The position numbers were made by a program, and so were the translations under genes. Below, piece after piece: positions 16,460 through 24,861 of a stretch of 64,000 bases of DNA (positions are counted from its first letter, which is position 1; the number at the start of each line of letters is the position of its first letter). The stretch is taken from contig NZ_CP077725.1 in NCBI RefSeq assembly GCF_024730565.1, positions 2,994,501 to 3,058,500 on the forward strand. The letters run 5' to 3'. Under the pieces are notes generated by a model. That model worked only from the letters and a program-made list of their open reading frames with translations, ran no database searches and had not been told where the DNA came from. The stretch comes from Clostridium sp. CM027. GTDB taxonomy: Bacteria > Bacillota > Clostridia > Clostridiales > Clostridiaceae.

Positions 16460-18286
16460 ATGTGCGGAATAGTTGGATATTTTGGAAAAAAACAGGCTTC
16501 ACCAATCTTGGTAGAAGGTCTTAGTAAATTAGAATATAGAGGATACGATTCAGCAGGAATCGCAATTATAAATGATGGAGTTTTAAGCGTTACAAAGTGC
16601 AAAGGAAGACTTGCAAATTTAGAGGCTCAATTATTAGAAGAGCCGCTTATTGGACAAGTGGGTATAGGACACACTAGATGGGCCACTCATGGTAAACCAT
16701 CAGATGAAAATTCTCACCCACATACTAATGAAAAAGGAACTATTAGTGTAGTTCACAATGGGATCATAGAAAATTATATACGTTTAAGAGAATGGTTAAT
16801 GACAAAAGGATATAAATTTACATCTGAAACTGACACAGAAGTAATACCACATCTTATAGATTTCTACTTTGATGGAAATATTGTTGAAGCGGTAATGAAG
16901 GCTACTACTAAAATGGAAGGTAGCTATGCAATAGCAGTAATATCAAGTGATGAACCAGATAAATTAGTGGCAGTAAGAAAAGATAGTCCGTTAATAGTAG
17001 GTATTGGCAAAGATGAATTTTTTGTAGCTTCAGATATACCAGCAGTATTAAACCACACAAGAGAAGTATATTTATTGGAAGATAACGAATTTGTTGTAAT
17101 TTCAAGTGATGGAATAAAGCTTATTAATGCTGAAAACGAAGTTATAGAGAAAGAAGTATTCCATGTAACTTGGGATGCAGAAGCCGCTGAAAAAGGTGGA
17201 TATGAGCACTTTATGCTAAAAGAAATCCATGAACAACCAAAGGCAATCAGAGACACAATGACTTCAAGAGTAGTTCTAGGAGAGCCAATATCTCTAGATA
17301 AAATAACTATAACTAAAGAGCAAATTCAAAATTTAAATAAAATATATATAGTAGCATGTGGAACTGCATACCATGCAGGAGTTGTAGGTAAATATGTTAT
17401 AGAAAAACTTGCAAGAATACCAGTAGAATTAGATATAGCTTCTGAGTTTAAATATAGAGACCCAATAATGGACGAAAATACATTGATGATAGTTATTAGT
17501 CAATCAGGAGAAACTGCAGACACTATGTCCGCTTTAAGGCTTGCAAAGTCAAAAGGTGCTAGAGTTATAGCAGTAACTAATGTAGTCGGTAGCGCAGCTT
17601 CAAGAGAAGCAGACGACGTACTATACACTTGGGCTGGACCAGAAATAGCAGTTGCATCTACTAAAGCTTATGTAACTCAGCTTATAGCGATGTATATAAT
17701 AGCATTATTCTTTGCTCAGAATAACGAAACATTAAGCGTAGATGAATTAGAAGAAATTAAAGCAGCTATGCTAGAGCTTCCAGAAAAGGCAGAGCAGGTG
17801 CTTAAAAATAAGGAAACTGTTCAAAAATTCACAGCGAAAACTTATATGCATAGAGATATGTTCTTTATAGGCCGTGGACTTGACTATGCAGTTGCAATGG
17901 AAGGTTCATTAAAGCTTAAAGAGATATCATATATCCATTCAGATGCCTATGCGGCAGGAGAGTTAAAGCATGGTCCTATAGCGCTTATGGAAGAAGGAAC
18001 TATAGTTATAGCACTAGCTACTCAAGAAGAATTATTTGATAAGATGGTAAGTAATATAAAAGAAGTAGCTACTAGAGGAGCAAAAGTATTTGCTTTTGCG
18101 CCAGAAGGACACACTGAAATTGAAAAATCAGTATACTCCGTAACTTATATACCAAAAGTAATGGATATATTAGCACCAGTAATTTCAGTAATTCCACTAC
18201 AATTATTATCTTACTACATGGCAATTCAAAAGGGTTGCGATGTTGATAAGCCAAGAAATCTTGCAAAATCAGTAACGGTGGAATAA
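16460..18286 (+). CDS. glmS: Glutamine-fructose-6-phosphate aminotransferase (isomerizing)
   Basis: A 608-residue enzyme. The N-terminal class II glutamine amidotransferase domain begins MCGIVGY, so after Met removal Cys1 is the nucleophile. Two SIS sugar-isomerase domains follow (about 285-430 and 455-590), and the C-terminus is DKPRNLAKSVTVE, the standard GlmS ending. An ATG two codons upstream (16454) is nearly touching the GAGAGGAAG ribosome binding site and would hide Cys1, so 16460 is chosen. It makes glucosamine-6-phosphate for peptidoglycan precursors and is controlled by the ribozyme upstream. Confidence 0.97.
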   Translation: MCGIVGYFGKKQASPILVEGLSKLEYRGYDSAGIAIINDGVLSVTKCKGRLANLEAQLLEEPLIGQVGIGHTRWATHGKPSDENSHPHTNEKGTISVVHNGIIENYIRLREWLMTKGYKFTSETDTEVIPHLIDFYFDGNIVEAVMKATTKMEGSYAIAVISSDEPDKLVAVRKDSPLIVGIGKDEFFVASDIPAVLNHTREVYLLEDNEFVVISSDGIKLINAENEVIEKEVFHVTWDAEAAEKGGYEHFMLKEIHEQPKAIRDTMTSRVVLGEPISLDKITITKEQIQNLNKIYIVACGTAYHAGVVGKYVIEKLARIPVELDIASEFKYRDPIMDENTLMIVISQSGETADTMSALRLAKSKGARVIAVTNVVGSAASREADDVLYTWAGPEIAVASTKAYVTQLIAMYIIALFFAQNNETLSVDELEEIKAAMLELPEKAEQVLKNKETVQKFTAKTYMHRDMFFIGRGLDYAVAMEGSLKLKEISYIHSDAYAAGELKHGPIALMEEGTIVIALATQEELFDKMVSNIKEVATRGAKVFAFAPEGHTEIEKSVYSVTYIPKVMDILAPVISVIPLQLLSYYMAIQKGCDVDKPRNLAKSVTVE

Positions 18287-18298
18287 GAAAAAATAGAT

Positions 18299-18321
18299 GA
18301 TACACAAACATGTGTATGTTT
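18299..18321 (+). terminator. Short terminator after glmS
   Basis: The arms ATACACA (18300-18306) and TGTGTAT (18311-18317) are followed by GTTTT. A second, stronger hairpin follows at 18395-18456. Confidence 0.55.
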
Positions 18322-18335
18322 TAAGAAAGTCTTAA

Positions 18336-18383
18336 ACTGATTGCTGTTTAGCGACATTGCAGCTCCGCAGGAGATGATTTAAC
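18336..18383 (+). repeat. Internally deleted copy of the structured repeat
   Basis: The two termini of the family, TTTAGCGACATT and GCAGCTCCGCAGGAGATGA, are joined directly without the interior and bounded by TTA/TTAA. Only about 40 bases remain. Confidence 0.7.
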
Positions 18384-18394
18384 GTATAAATTTT

Positions 18395-18456
18395 TAAAAA
18401 TAAAGCATGAAAAAATATATGATAAATATATTTTTATTCATGCTTTATTTTTATGA
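18395..18456. terminator. Long AT-rich bidirectional terminator hairpin
   Basis: AAAAATAAAGCATGAA... pairs with ...TTCATGCTTTATTTTT across a short loop around 18421-18424, with T-runs on both strands. It separates glmS from the convergent histidine kinase gene. Confidence 0.85.
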
Positions 18457-18494
18457 GCAAAAAAAGTATATATTTTATTACACTTGTTCTTCAT

Positions 18495-18663
18495 TTAACG
18501 ACATTTCAGAAGGAAAGCCTCCCACTTCTATAAGTGGGAGTACCTACTATAAGTAGGAGTTACTTGCCCTAACAAATAGAAAACTTCAGTTGGAGTATAA
18601 ATCTCCTTCCGAAGTCGTCAATTCATCTTCTTTAAAGATGTTCAGCTCCGCAGGAGATGATCT
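18495..18663 (-). repeat. TTAA-bounded structured repeat, copy 3 (orientation B)
   Basis: Full copy starting TTTAACGACATTTCAGAAGG and ending CTCCGCAGGAGATGATC. It carries a duplicated CCCACTTCTATAAGTGGG-type hairpin, so it is among the longest copies. Its right edge abuts the stop codon of the histidine kinase gene (stop at 18662-18664). Confidence 0.9.
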
Positions 18664-19531
18664 AATTAAATGTAACTGTAACCTTAAATAAATCCCCATC
18701 CACAGTTATATTTAATTGTCCACCTTGGAGTTCTACAAAGCTTTTGGCTATGGCTAGTCCAAGTCCCGAACCTTCTGTGTTACGTGCTTTGTCTCCTCTT
18801 ACGAATCTTTCCACTATGTCATTAACATTAAATTCAATTTCAATAGCTGTCATATTTTTCAATGTTATTTCAATTTTATCTTCTCTAGAAACAATATCAA
18901 TGTAAACTCTAGAACCTTTCATAGAATACTTTGTTATATTGATTATAAGGTTTTCAAACACTCTAAACATACGCTGGCTATCCAAATGCAATATTACTTT
19001 TCCTTCTGGATACTTTGTTTTTACTACTAGTGATGCTGCTGATATTTTATCATCTAGTTCTAATAAGGTTTGTTTCATTAAGGCCACAACATCCACATCA
19101 ACTAAATTTAAATTTATATTTCCACTTGTAGCCTTGCTCACTTCAAATAAATCCTCAATTAATTCCTGTAATCTTTGTGAGTTCCTATCTAATGTATCTA
19201 AATACTCCTTATGCTTTTCTGCTGAAAGATTTTCATCCTTTAATAAATCTGTATAAGTAATAATAGATGTTAAAGGAGTTTTTAAATCATGAGATACATT
19301 GGAAATAAGCTCTGTCTTCATTTTTTGACTCTTTACCTCTTCGATAACTGCCTTTTTAAAGCCCTTTTGTATACTTTCGATTTCTTTCTTAAAATCATTG
19401 AATACACCTAAATTTTCTTCAATAGTTACATCTAAATTGCCTTCCGCTATTTTACATGTAGCTTCAAAAAGCTTATTATATTTGTAGGTCATCTCATTAT
19501 AAATTTTTCTTACCACCTCTCTCAATTTCAT
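18662..19531 (-). CDS. Sensor histidine kinase lacking its sensor/membrane part
   Basis: A 289-residue protein. It opens with a HAMP-like helix (KIAEGNLDVTIEENLGVFNDFK), then HisKA with NVSHDLKTPLTSI (phospho-acceptor His81), an N-box (FENLIINITKYS), and G-boxes ending GSGLGLAIAKSFVELQGG. Close clostridial relatives are normally preceded by several transmembrane helices; here an in-frame stop lies just upstream of the ATG and no membrane segment is present. No response regulator is adjacent. It is therefore either a 5'-truncated, possibly inactive gene or a rare soluble orphan kinase. The ribosome binding site is poor. The stop codon lies at the edge of repeat copy 3. Confidence 0.75.
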   Translation of the reverse strand: MKLREVVRKIYNEMTYKYNKLFEATCKIAEGNLDVTIEENLGVFNDFKKEIESIQKGFKKAVIEEVKSQKMKTELISNVSHDLKTPLTSIITYTDLLKDENLSAEKHKEYLDTLDRNSQRLQELIEDLFEVSKATSGNINLNLVDVDVVALMKQTLLELDDKISAASLVVKTKYPEGKVILHLDSQRMFRVFENLIINITKYSMKGSRVYIDIVSREDKIEITLKNMTAIEIEFNVNDIVERFVRGDKARNTEGSGLGLAIAKSFVELQGGQLNITVDGDLFKVTVTFN

Positions 19532-19642
19532 ATCTTTATGACACTCTTAACTTTTAAAGATAATGTTGGGGTAATTCTAAAGATTTTCTAAAGACTTATC
19601 CCTATTCTAACTTTGAAAACAAGATTAATACATACTCGAGAA

Positions 19643-19699
19643 GTGACTCCAAATAAGAAGAGCAGAAATCCCACGTTTCAATCTCTTATGTGGAGTCAC
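19643..19699. repeat. Inverted repeat GTGACTCCA ... TGGAGTCAC
   Basis: Arms 19643-19651 and 19691-19699 match perfectly and extend with ATAAGA/TCTTAT over one mismatch. They enclose a ~25-base loop in the 302-base gap between divergent kinase and radical SAM genes. The rest of the gap shows no recognisable element. Confidence 0.45.
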
Positions 19700-19833
19700 G
19701 CAGGAGAAAGTTATACGGGCGGGGAAAATAGAAAAAATAGTAAGTTAATTATGGTATGTAATGGTATAATTTATTAGGGTCGTCTCACTAGCGTAGAATA
19801 TTATGCGATATCGCTTTATTTGAGGAGGATTAT

Positions 19834-21180
19834 ATGAAAATCAAATTAATTCAACCTGCAATGGTACAAAGACCTATGGATACAAAATTAAAAACAAGAA
19901 TGTCTCCTTCGTTAGCTTTATTAACAATAGCAAATCTTACGCCAAAAGAGCATGAAGTTAATATTGAGAATGAAAATGTTGAAAAGATAGATTTCAATGA
20001 GCTGGTAGATTTGGTGGTTATAACTGTTACTGTAGATGTTATGAATAGAGCAGTAGAAATATCAAAGGAGTTCCAAAAGCGTGGTGTAACAGTAATTGCG
20101 GGGGGGATACACATAACATCAGATCCAGAGGGAACTGTTGATAGTTTTGACGCAATAAGTGTGGGAATGGCTGAGAGAGTTTGGGTAAAGATACTTAAGG
20201 ATAAAGAAAACAATTCGCTTAAAAAGATATATTATGATATGGAAAATATTTCGGGAGAAGAAATAGTATCACCTAATTATGATATTATTGATAATAAAAA
20301 ATATTTATATACTAATATAATTAGCACAAGCAGGGGATGCCCATTTCAATGTGATTTCTGCTATAATAGTTGCAAAAATGTCCTTAAAACCTATATTAAT
20401 AGACCTATAGATGATGTAATTAAAGATATAAATAAATTAAAAACAAGACATATAATGTTTATTGATGATAATTTTGTTGGAAATCCAAAATGGACAAAAG
20501 AATTATTAAAGGAAATGAAACCTCTTAAATTAAAGTGGAATGCAGCAGTTACTTCTAATATAGTTGACATGCCTGAACTATTAGATGAAATGAAGGCGGC
20601 AGGCTGTCAAAGCCTTTTTATAGGTTTTGAAAGTATAAACAGTAAGTCATTAAAAAGTGTTCATAAAGTACAAAATAGTGTGAATAGATATGAGAAGCTT
20701 GTGGATGAAATTCATAAAAGAGGAATAATGATAAATGCTAGTTTTGTTTTCGGATTAGATGAAGATGATGCCTCAATATTTAAGAGTACATTAGAATGGG
20801 TAGTTAAAAATAAAATAGAAACGGTAACATCCCATATTCTTACCCCCTATCCTGGCACAAAGTTATACTTATCATTATTCGAGGAAAATAGAATAGTAGA
20901 TTTTAATTTGTCTAATTATAATACTGCCCAAGTTGTATATAAACCCAGGAGTATGACAGCAGAAGAATTATATAATGGCTATCTATGGATATATAAAGAG
21001 GTGTACACGTTTAAAAACATAATGAAAAGACTGCCGAAATCCAAAAAACAATGGATTCCATTTTTAACATTTAATTTTTGTTATAGAAAATTTGGAAAAC
21101 TAACTGAGATCTTGTGCAATATAGTTTCTTTTAAAAATATAGGAAGATTTTCTAGCTGGTTGGCTTATAGAACAAAGTAG
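19834..21180 (+). CDS. B12-binding-domain/radical SAM protein of unknown substrate
   Basis: A 448-residue protein. Residues 1-140 have a cobalamin-binding-like Rossmann domain, but without the DxHxxG histidine. The radical SAM cluster motif is RGCPFQCDFC (Cys169, Cys173, Cys176), followed by the strand/loop pattern of the SAM TIM barrel (FIDDNFVGN, LFIGFES). The C-terminal ~80 residues are basic. This is class B (methyltransferase-like or BchE/HpnP-like) radical SAM architecture; the product cannot be deduced. It stands alone, with a GGAGGA ribosome binding site and a strong terminator downstream. Confidence 0.82.
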   Translation: MKIKLIQPAMVQRPMDTKLKTRMSPSLALLTIANLTPKEHEVNIENENVEKIDFNELVDLVVITVTVDVMNRAVEISKEFQKRGVTVIAGGIHITSDPEGTVDSFDAISVGMAERVWVKILKDKENNSLKKIYYDMENISGEEIVSPNYDIIDNKKYLYTNIISTSRGCPFQCDFCYNSCKNVLKTYINRPIDDVIKDINKLKTRHIMFIDDNFVGNPKWTKELLKEMKPLKLKWNAAVTSNIVDMPELLDEMKAAGCQSLFIGFESINSKSLKSVHKVQNSVNRYEKLVDEIHKRGIMINASFVFGLDEDDASIFKSTLEWVVKNKIETVTSHILTPYPGTKLYLSLFEENRIVDFNLSNYNTAQVVYKPRSMTAEELYNGYLWIYKEVYTFKNIMKRLPKSKKQWIPFLTFNFCYRKFGKLTEILCNIVSFKNIGRFSSWLAYRTK

Positions 21181-21298
21181 GTGGCGGAAACTAATAAAAT
21201 TTTGAGAAAAGAAGGCAAACTCATAATCTTCCAATACGATTGTTTAAGAAAGGATTTGTATATAGGATATCAACGGTATGCTTAAATATAGTGGTAAA

Positions 21299-21340
21299 AA
21301 AAGAGGGGAAGTATTTTTAAATACTTCCCCTCTTTTAAAA
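21299..21340. terminator. Strong bidirectional terminator
   Basis: The perfect 16-base arms AAGAGGGGAAGTATTT (21301-21316) and AAATACTTCCCCTCTT (21319-21334) have T/A runs outside. It is shared by the radical SAM gene and the convergent penicillin-binding protein gene. Confidence 0.93.
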
Positions 21341-21353
21341 TAAAATATAATTA

Positions 21354-21417
21354 CTGATTAATGACACTTCAGAAGGAAAGTCATTAATAGTGCAGCAGCG
21401 TAGGTGATGATTTAACG
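21354..21417 (-). repeat. Internally deleted copy of the structured repeat
   Basis: ATTAATGACACTTCAGAAGG is joined to GTGCAGCAGCGTAGGTGATGA and TTTAACG; the middle ~90 bases of the family are missing. Confidence 0.65.
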
Positions 21418-21428
21418 TTCGCGCTGGT

Positions 21429-23885
21429 TTATTGTGCAGGGGGTGGGGTTGGGTCTGGGGCTGGGGTTGGGGCTGGAGCTGGGTCTGGAGCTGGGGTTGG
21501 GGCTGGTGGTTGTTCATTTGCGGCTGCGTCTGCAGCCGCTTTGTCTGCAGCTGCTTTGTCTGCAGCTGCTTTGTCTGCAGCTGCTTTTGCTGCGGCTTCA
21601 TTTGCAGCTGCTGCGTCAGCAGCTACTTTGTCTGCTGCTGCTTTATCCGCAGCTGCTTTGTTTGCAGCATCATCGCTTGCTTTTTTTGCAGCATCATCGC
21701 TTGTCTTTTTTGCAGCATCATCGCTTGCTTTTTTTGCAGCATCATCATTTGCTTTTTTTACATCATCATCACTTGGTTTTTCTATGACTTTCTTTTCTGC
21801 TTTTATTTTACCATTTTCATTTAATTTGATATATAGAGTATTCATTAATACCCCATTTCTATCAACTACTGTATTAGGACGAGTAAAGTCTTTTTGTTCT
21901 AGACCTTGGTGTAGGTACTCCATATATTCTTTCCATATCTGACCTGGTTCTTGAGCTCCATACATGTTTTGTGGCGCTGGAATATCATCTCCTACCCATA
22001 CAGAGGTTGTATAATAAGGTGTATATCCTACAAACCAAGCATCTTTTGATTGATCTGTAGTTCCTGTTTTACCTGCAGTAAAGGGATAGTTACTAAGGGC
22101 TAAATTTGCATGACTTTCTGTTTTTGTTAGTACACCCTTTAAAGTATCTGTCATAAGATAAGAGGCACCACTATCATACACTGTAGTTTGCTTATGTTTA
22201 TTTTCAAATAATACTTCATTAACTATTGTATTTGTTATTTTACGTACATTAGTCGGACTTATAAATTCGCCGTTTCTTGCAAGGGTTGAATAACCTGAAG
22301 CCATTTCAACTGGCGTAACACCCTTTGTAAAACCACCTATAGCAATTATAGGGTAAATATCTTGAGGAGTTGTATATTTAAACTCCATGTTTTGTAAATA
22401 TTTCAACGAATTCTTTACGCCCATTTCTCCCACTAATCTAACCGGGATAGTGTTTATAGATATCTCAACTGCATATCTTAAAGATACAGAACCTCTGTAT
22501 TTAAAATCAACATTAGCGGGACCATTATCAAAGGCTTTGTCTTCATATTCACTAGCGGGAATGTAGCCTTTTTCAAATGCAGGGGTATATGCGATTAATG
22601 GCTTTATAGCGGAACCTGGCTGCCTTACACCTAAGAAGGCTCTGTTAAAGGTGTTACCATCTTGGCTTCTACCTCCAACTATAGCTACTACTTCTCCAGT
22701 ATTATTATCTATAGTAACGCTTGCACCTTGCTTTTCATATAAATCTGTTTTGTTATTGGTGCTTGTATATTGAGCCAAATGACTATCTACTACACTTTGT
22801 AATTTTTCTTGTTTTGCAGTATCAATAGATGTATCTATTCTATATCCTCCACTAAGAAGTTGTTTTTCTTTAGACTCATATTCATCATTATACTTAGTGA
22901 AATAAGTGTTTCTATCATTATCATTACTAAAAGAATATTTAGAAACGAAACCATTTTGCTCCATTAACTTTAAGGTTGCATTGTGAACAGCATATTGAAT
23001 ATCATAGCTCATAGGTTCAGGTGCTGTACGAGGTTTAATATTTAATTTAATAACTTCTGCTTTTGCTGTATCAAAATCATTTTGTGAAATTTGTTCTAAG
23101 CTTAGCATTTTATCTAAGACTAAGTCTCTCCTCTTTATAACATTGTCCAGCTGAGTCACGGGGTTATAAACAGATGGATTATTAGGTATTGAAACAAGCA
23201 TAGCTATTTGAGATAAATCTAAATCCTTATTATTCTTTTGAAAGTAAAATTGTGAAGCACTTTCAATACTATAGCATCCATTGCCGAAGTTTATATTATT
23301 TACATAAAACTCTAATATTTGATCTTTTGAATATCTTTCTTCTAATTTATTTGCTATAACAGACTCTTCCAATTTTCTCGACAAGGTTACGTCAAATGTA
23401 AGGAATACATTTCTTGCAAGTTGTTGCGTTATTGTTGAACCACCTTGTACGATAGCTCCCTTGGATTTTATATATACCCAGACAGCTCTCCTTATACCTT
23501 TATAATCTATACCACCATGTTTATAAAATCTTTGGTCTTCTATTGAAGTGACAGCTTTACCTACATAGGGATTTAAGTCTGCTTCTTTTGTGTAATAATA
23601 TGTATTGGTCTTAAATTCTTTTAATAGTTTACCATTAGTATCAAAAAATTGTGTTGGTTTTCGGGTATTAAAGGAGGTTTCGTTTATGGTTTGTGCTATA
23701 TTGTTAGCATCTTTTATAGTTGCCTCTATTTTAGGCCCATATTTAATATAACCATATCCTAAAGTTATCGTAGCCGATACGAAAATTATTGCAGAAAATA
23801 TCAATAAACCTTTAACGATTTTTTTCCAAAGTTTCTTTTTAACCGGTGCTGTTTTTATGGGTTCTACATTTTTATTATCATCCAT
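21429..23885 (-). CDS. Class A penicillin-binding protein (glycosyltransferase/transpeptidase) with repetitive C-terminal tail
   Basis: An 818-residue PBP1A-type protein. A cytoplasmic N-terminus and one transmembrane segment (about 22-46) precede the GT51 domain, with EDQRFYKHGGID (catalytic Glu) and GGSTITQQLARN. The transpeptidase domain has SAIK (Ser nucleophile), SIN and KTGT motifs. From about residue 700 the sequence becomes low complexity: four KKASDDAA-like units, then about eight KAAADKAAAD units, then a PAPTPAPDPAP tail. This region is likely an extended, variable wall-spanning linker. GGAGGAGAT precedes the ATG. A structured leader lies upstream on the minus strand. Confidence 0.95.
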   Translation of the reverse strand: MDDNKNVEPIKTAPVKKKLWKKIVKGLLIFSAIIFVSATITLGYGYIKYGPKIEATIKDANNIAQTINETSFNTRKPTQFFDTNGKLLKEFKTNTYYYTKEADLNPYVGKAVTSIEDQRFYKHGGIDYKGIRRAVWVYIKSKGAIVQGGSTITQQLARNVFLTFDVTLSRKLEESVIANKLEERYSKDQILEFYVNNINFGNGCYSIESASQFYFQKNNKDLDLSQIAMLVSIPNNPSVYNPVTQLDNVIKRRDLVLDKMLSLEQISQNDFDTAKAEVIKLNIKPRTAPEPMSYDIQYAVHNATLKLMEQNGFVSKYSFSNDNDRNTYFTKYNDEYESKEKQLLSGGYRIDTSIDTAKQEKLQSVVDSHLAQYTSTNNKTDLYEKQGASVTIDNNTGEVVAIVGGRSQDGNTFNRAFLGVRQPGSAIKPLIAYTPAFEKGYIPASEYEDKAFDNGPANVDFKYRGSVSLRYAVEISINTIPVRLVGEMGVKNSLKYLQNMEFKYTTPQDIYPIIAIGGFTKGVTPVEMASGYSTLARNGEFISPTNVRKITNTIVNEVLFENKHKQTTVYDSGASYLMTDTLKGVLTKTESHANLALSNYPFTAGKTGTTDQSKDAWFVGYTPYYTTSVWVGDDIPAPQNMYGAQEPGQIWKEYMEYLHQGLEQKDFTRPNTVVDRNGVLMNTLYIKLNENGKIKAEKKVIEKPSDDDVKKANDDAAKKASDDAAKKTSDDAAKKASDDAANKAAADKAAADKVAADAAAANEAAAKAAADKAAADKAAADKAAADAAANEQPPAPTPAPDPAPAPTPAPDPTPPPAQ

Positions 23886-24106
23886 TAATATCTCCTCCTT
23901 TTTTTATTATACAAAAAATGTCCAGGGTTAGCCCTAAATGACCACGCTTCATACATACTGTAAAGGGGGGGCTTACTTGGTCGCCATAAGTATTTCCTGT
24001 TTTTAGTCCTATATTCAATTGTTATTACTGAATTCTAATACTAGGTCACATAAAAGAGACCTTATGGGTCTCTCTTATACTATTAAAAAAGTGCTTAGTT
24101 TATGTG
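23886..24106 (-). promoter_or_regulatory. Structured 5' leader of the penicillin-binding protein gene, unknown class
   Basis: The predicted mRNA from ~24104 to the start codon is ~220 bases. Its first 60 bases fold into nested stems: CACATAAA (minus-strand copy of 24099-24106) with TTTATGTG (24047-24054), enclosing AGAGACC/GGTCTCT. Further down are GTAAGCCCCCCCTTTAC and AGGGCTAACCCT, the latter followed by a T-rich stretch. I do not recognise a known riboswitch, and a regulatory role is inferred. Confidence 0.5.
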
Positions 24107-24109
24107 TGT

Positions 24110-24138
24110 ATAATACAATTATTTTACAATTTTGTCAA
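24110..24138 (-). promoter_or_regulatory. Promoter of the penicillin-binding protein gene
   Basis: On the minus strand TTGACA (24138-24133), a 17-base spacer, then TATTAT (24115-24110). It gives the ~220-base leader described above. Confidence 0.7.
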
Positions 24139-24374
24139 TAACACCAAGTTATATGATGTGATTTCTATTGATGTTAATTATTTCTTATTGGCATTTCAAA
24201 CATTAGCCATACAATGTATCCTCCTAGAACAATATAATTATTACAATATATTATAACATAAATAATGTAACATGAATATTTATGTTATATATAAAGTATG
24301 AACAAAATATATATTATGATGAAACATCATTAGACAGTTGTATGATGTTTGGAGAAGGTGTATATAAAAACTTC

Positions 24375-24403
24375 TTTACATAGCATTCATATAGTGATAT
24401 TAT
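24375..24403 (+). promoter_or_regulatory. Promoter of the metNIQ operon
   Basis: TTTACA (24375-24380), a 17-base spacer, then TATTAT (24398-24403), just upstream of the first SAM riboswitch. Confidence 0.6.
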
Positions 24404-24429
24404 AAATCTAATTTAATAAATAAGTTAAT

Positions 24430-24612
24430 TCTCATCAAGAGAGATAGAGGGACTGGCCCGATGACATCTCGGCAACCATCAGACGTATTGTCTGAATAGG
24501 TGCTAAATCCTGCGTTAATTTCATTGTAAATTAGCGGAAGATGAGAGAGGTGTCTTTGTAATTTTATACCTCTTTCATCATTATATAATGATGAAAGAGG
24601 TTTTTGTTTTTT
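24430..24612 (+). promoter_or_regulatory. SAM riboswitch (S-box), first of two, with terminator
   Basis: The S-box core is visible: CTCATCAAGAGAGATAGAGG, GACTGGCCCGATGA, TCTCGGCAACC, GGTGCTAAATCCTGC, closed by GATGAGAG. It is followed by a perfect 15-base terminator hairpin (24569-24583 with 24586-24600) and a T-run. S-adenosylmethionine binding should favour termination. Confidence 0.95.
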
Positions 24613-24640
24613 TGAATAGATGTAAATAAAATTTAATAGT

Positions 24641-24794
24641 GTCTTATCAAGAGAGGTGGAGGGACTGGCCCTATGAACCCCGACAACCAGTATCATATTA
24701 TGATACATGGTGTTAATTCCTGCAGCATTGCTGCAAGATAAGAATAAGTTTGGAAGTAGTGCCCAAGTTTATTCTTGGGCTCTATTTTTTTAGA
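24641..24794 (+). promoter_or_regulatory. SAM riboswitch (S-box), second of two, with terminator
   Basis: A second complete S-box: CTTATCAAGAGAGGTGGAGG, GACTGGCCCTATGA, CCCCGACAACC, GGTGTTAATTCCTGC, closed by AGATAAG. Its own terminator GCCCAAG / CTTGGGC (24761-24780) is followed by TCTATTTTTTT. It lies ~70 bases before the metN start. The two units are diverged in sequence, so this is not a recent duplication. Confidence 0.95.
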
Positions 24795-24861
24795 GTGATG
24801 TTTAAAGAAAGGATCAAAAGGTAAAGATGAATTATAAGAAATGAAAAGGAGAAGGGATATC

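Noticed and set aside
21432-21942. Three long plus-strand ORFs rich in Trp/Gly, Leu or Ala/Ser
   Set aside because: They are antisense to the repetitive C-terminal tail of the PBP; the low-complexity DNA repeats keep all frames open.
24400-24708. 102-codon minus-strand ORF
   Set aside because: It runs antisense through both S-box riboswitches, has no homology pattern, and would be a by-product of conserved RNA sequence.
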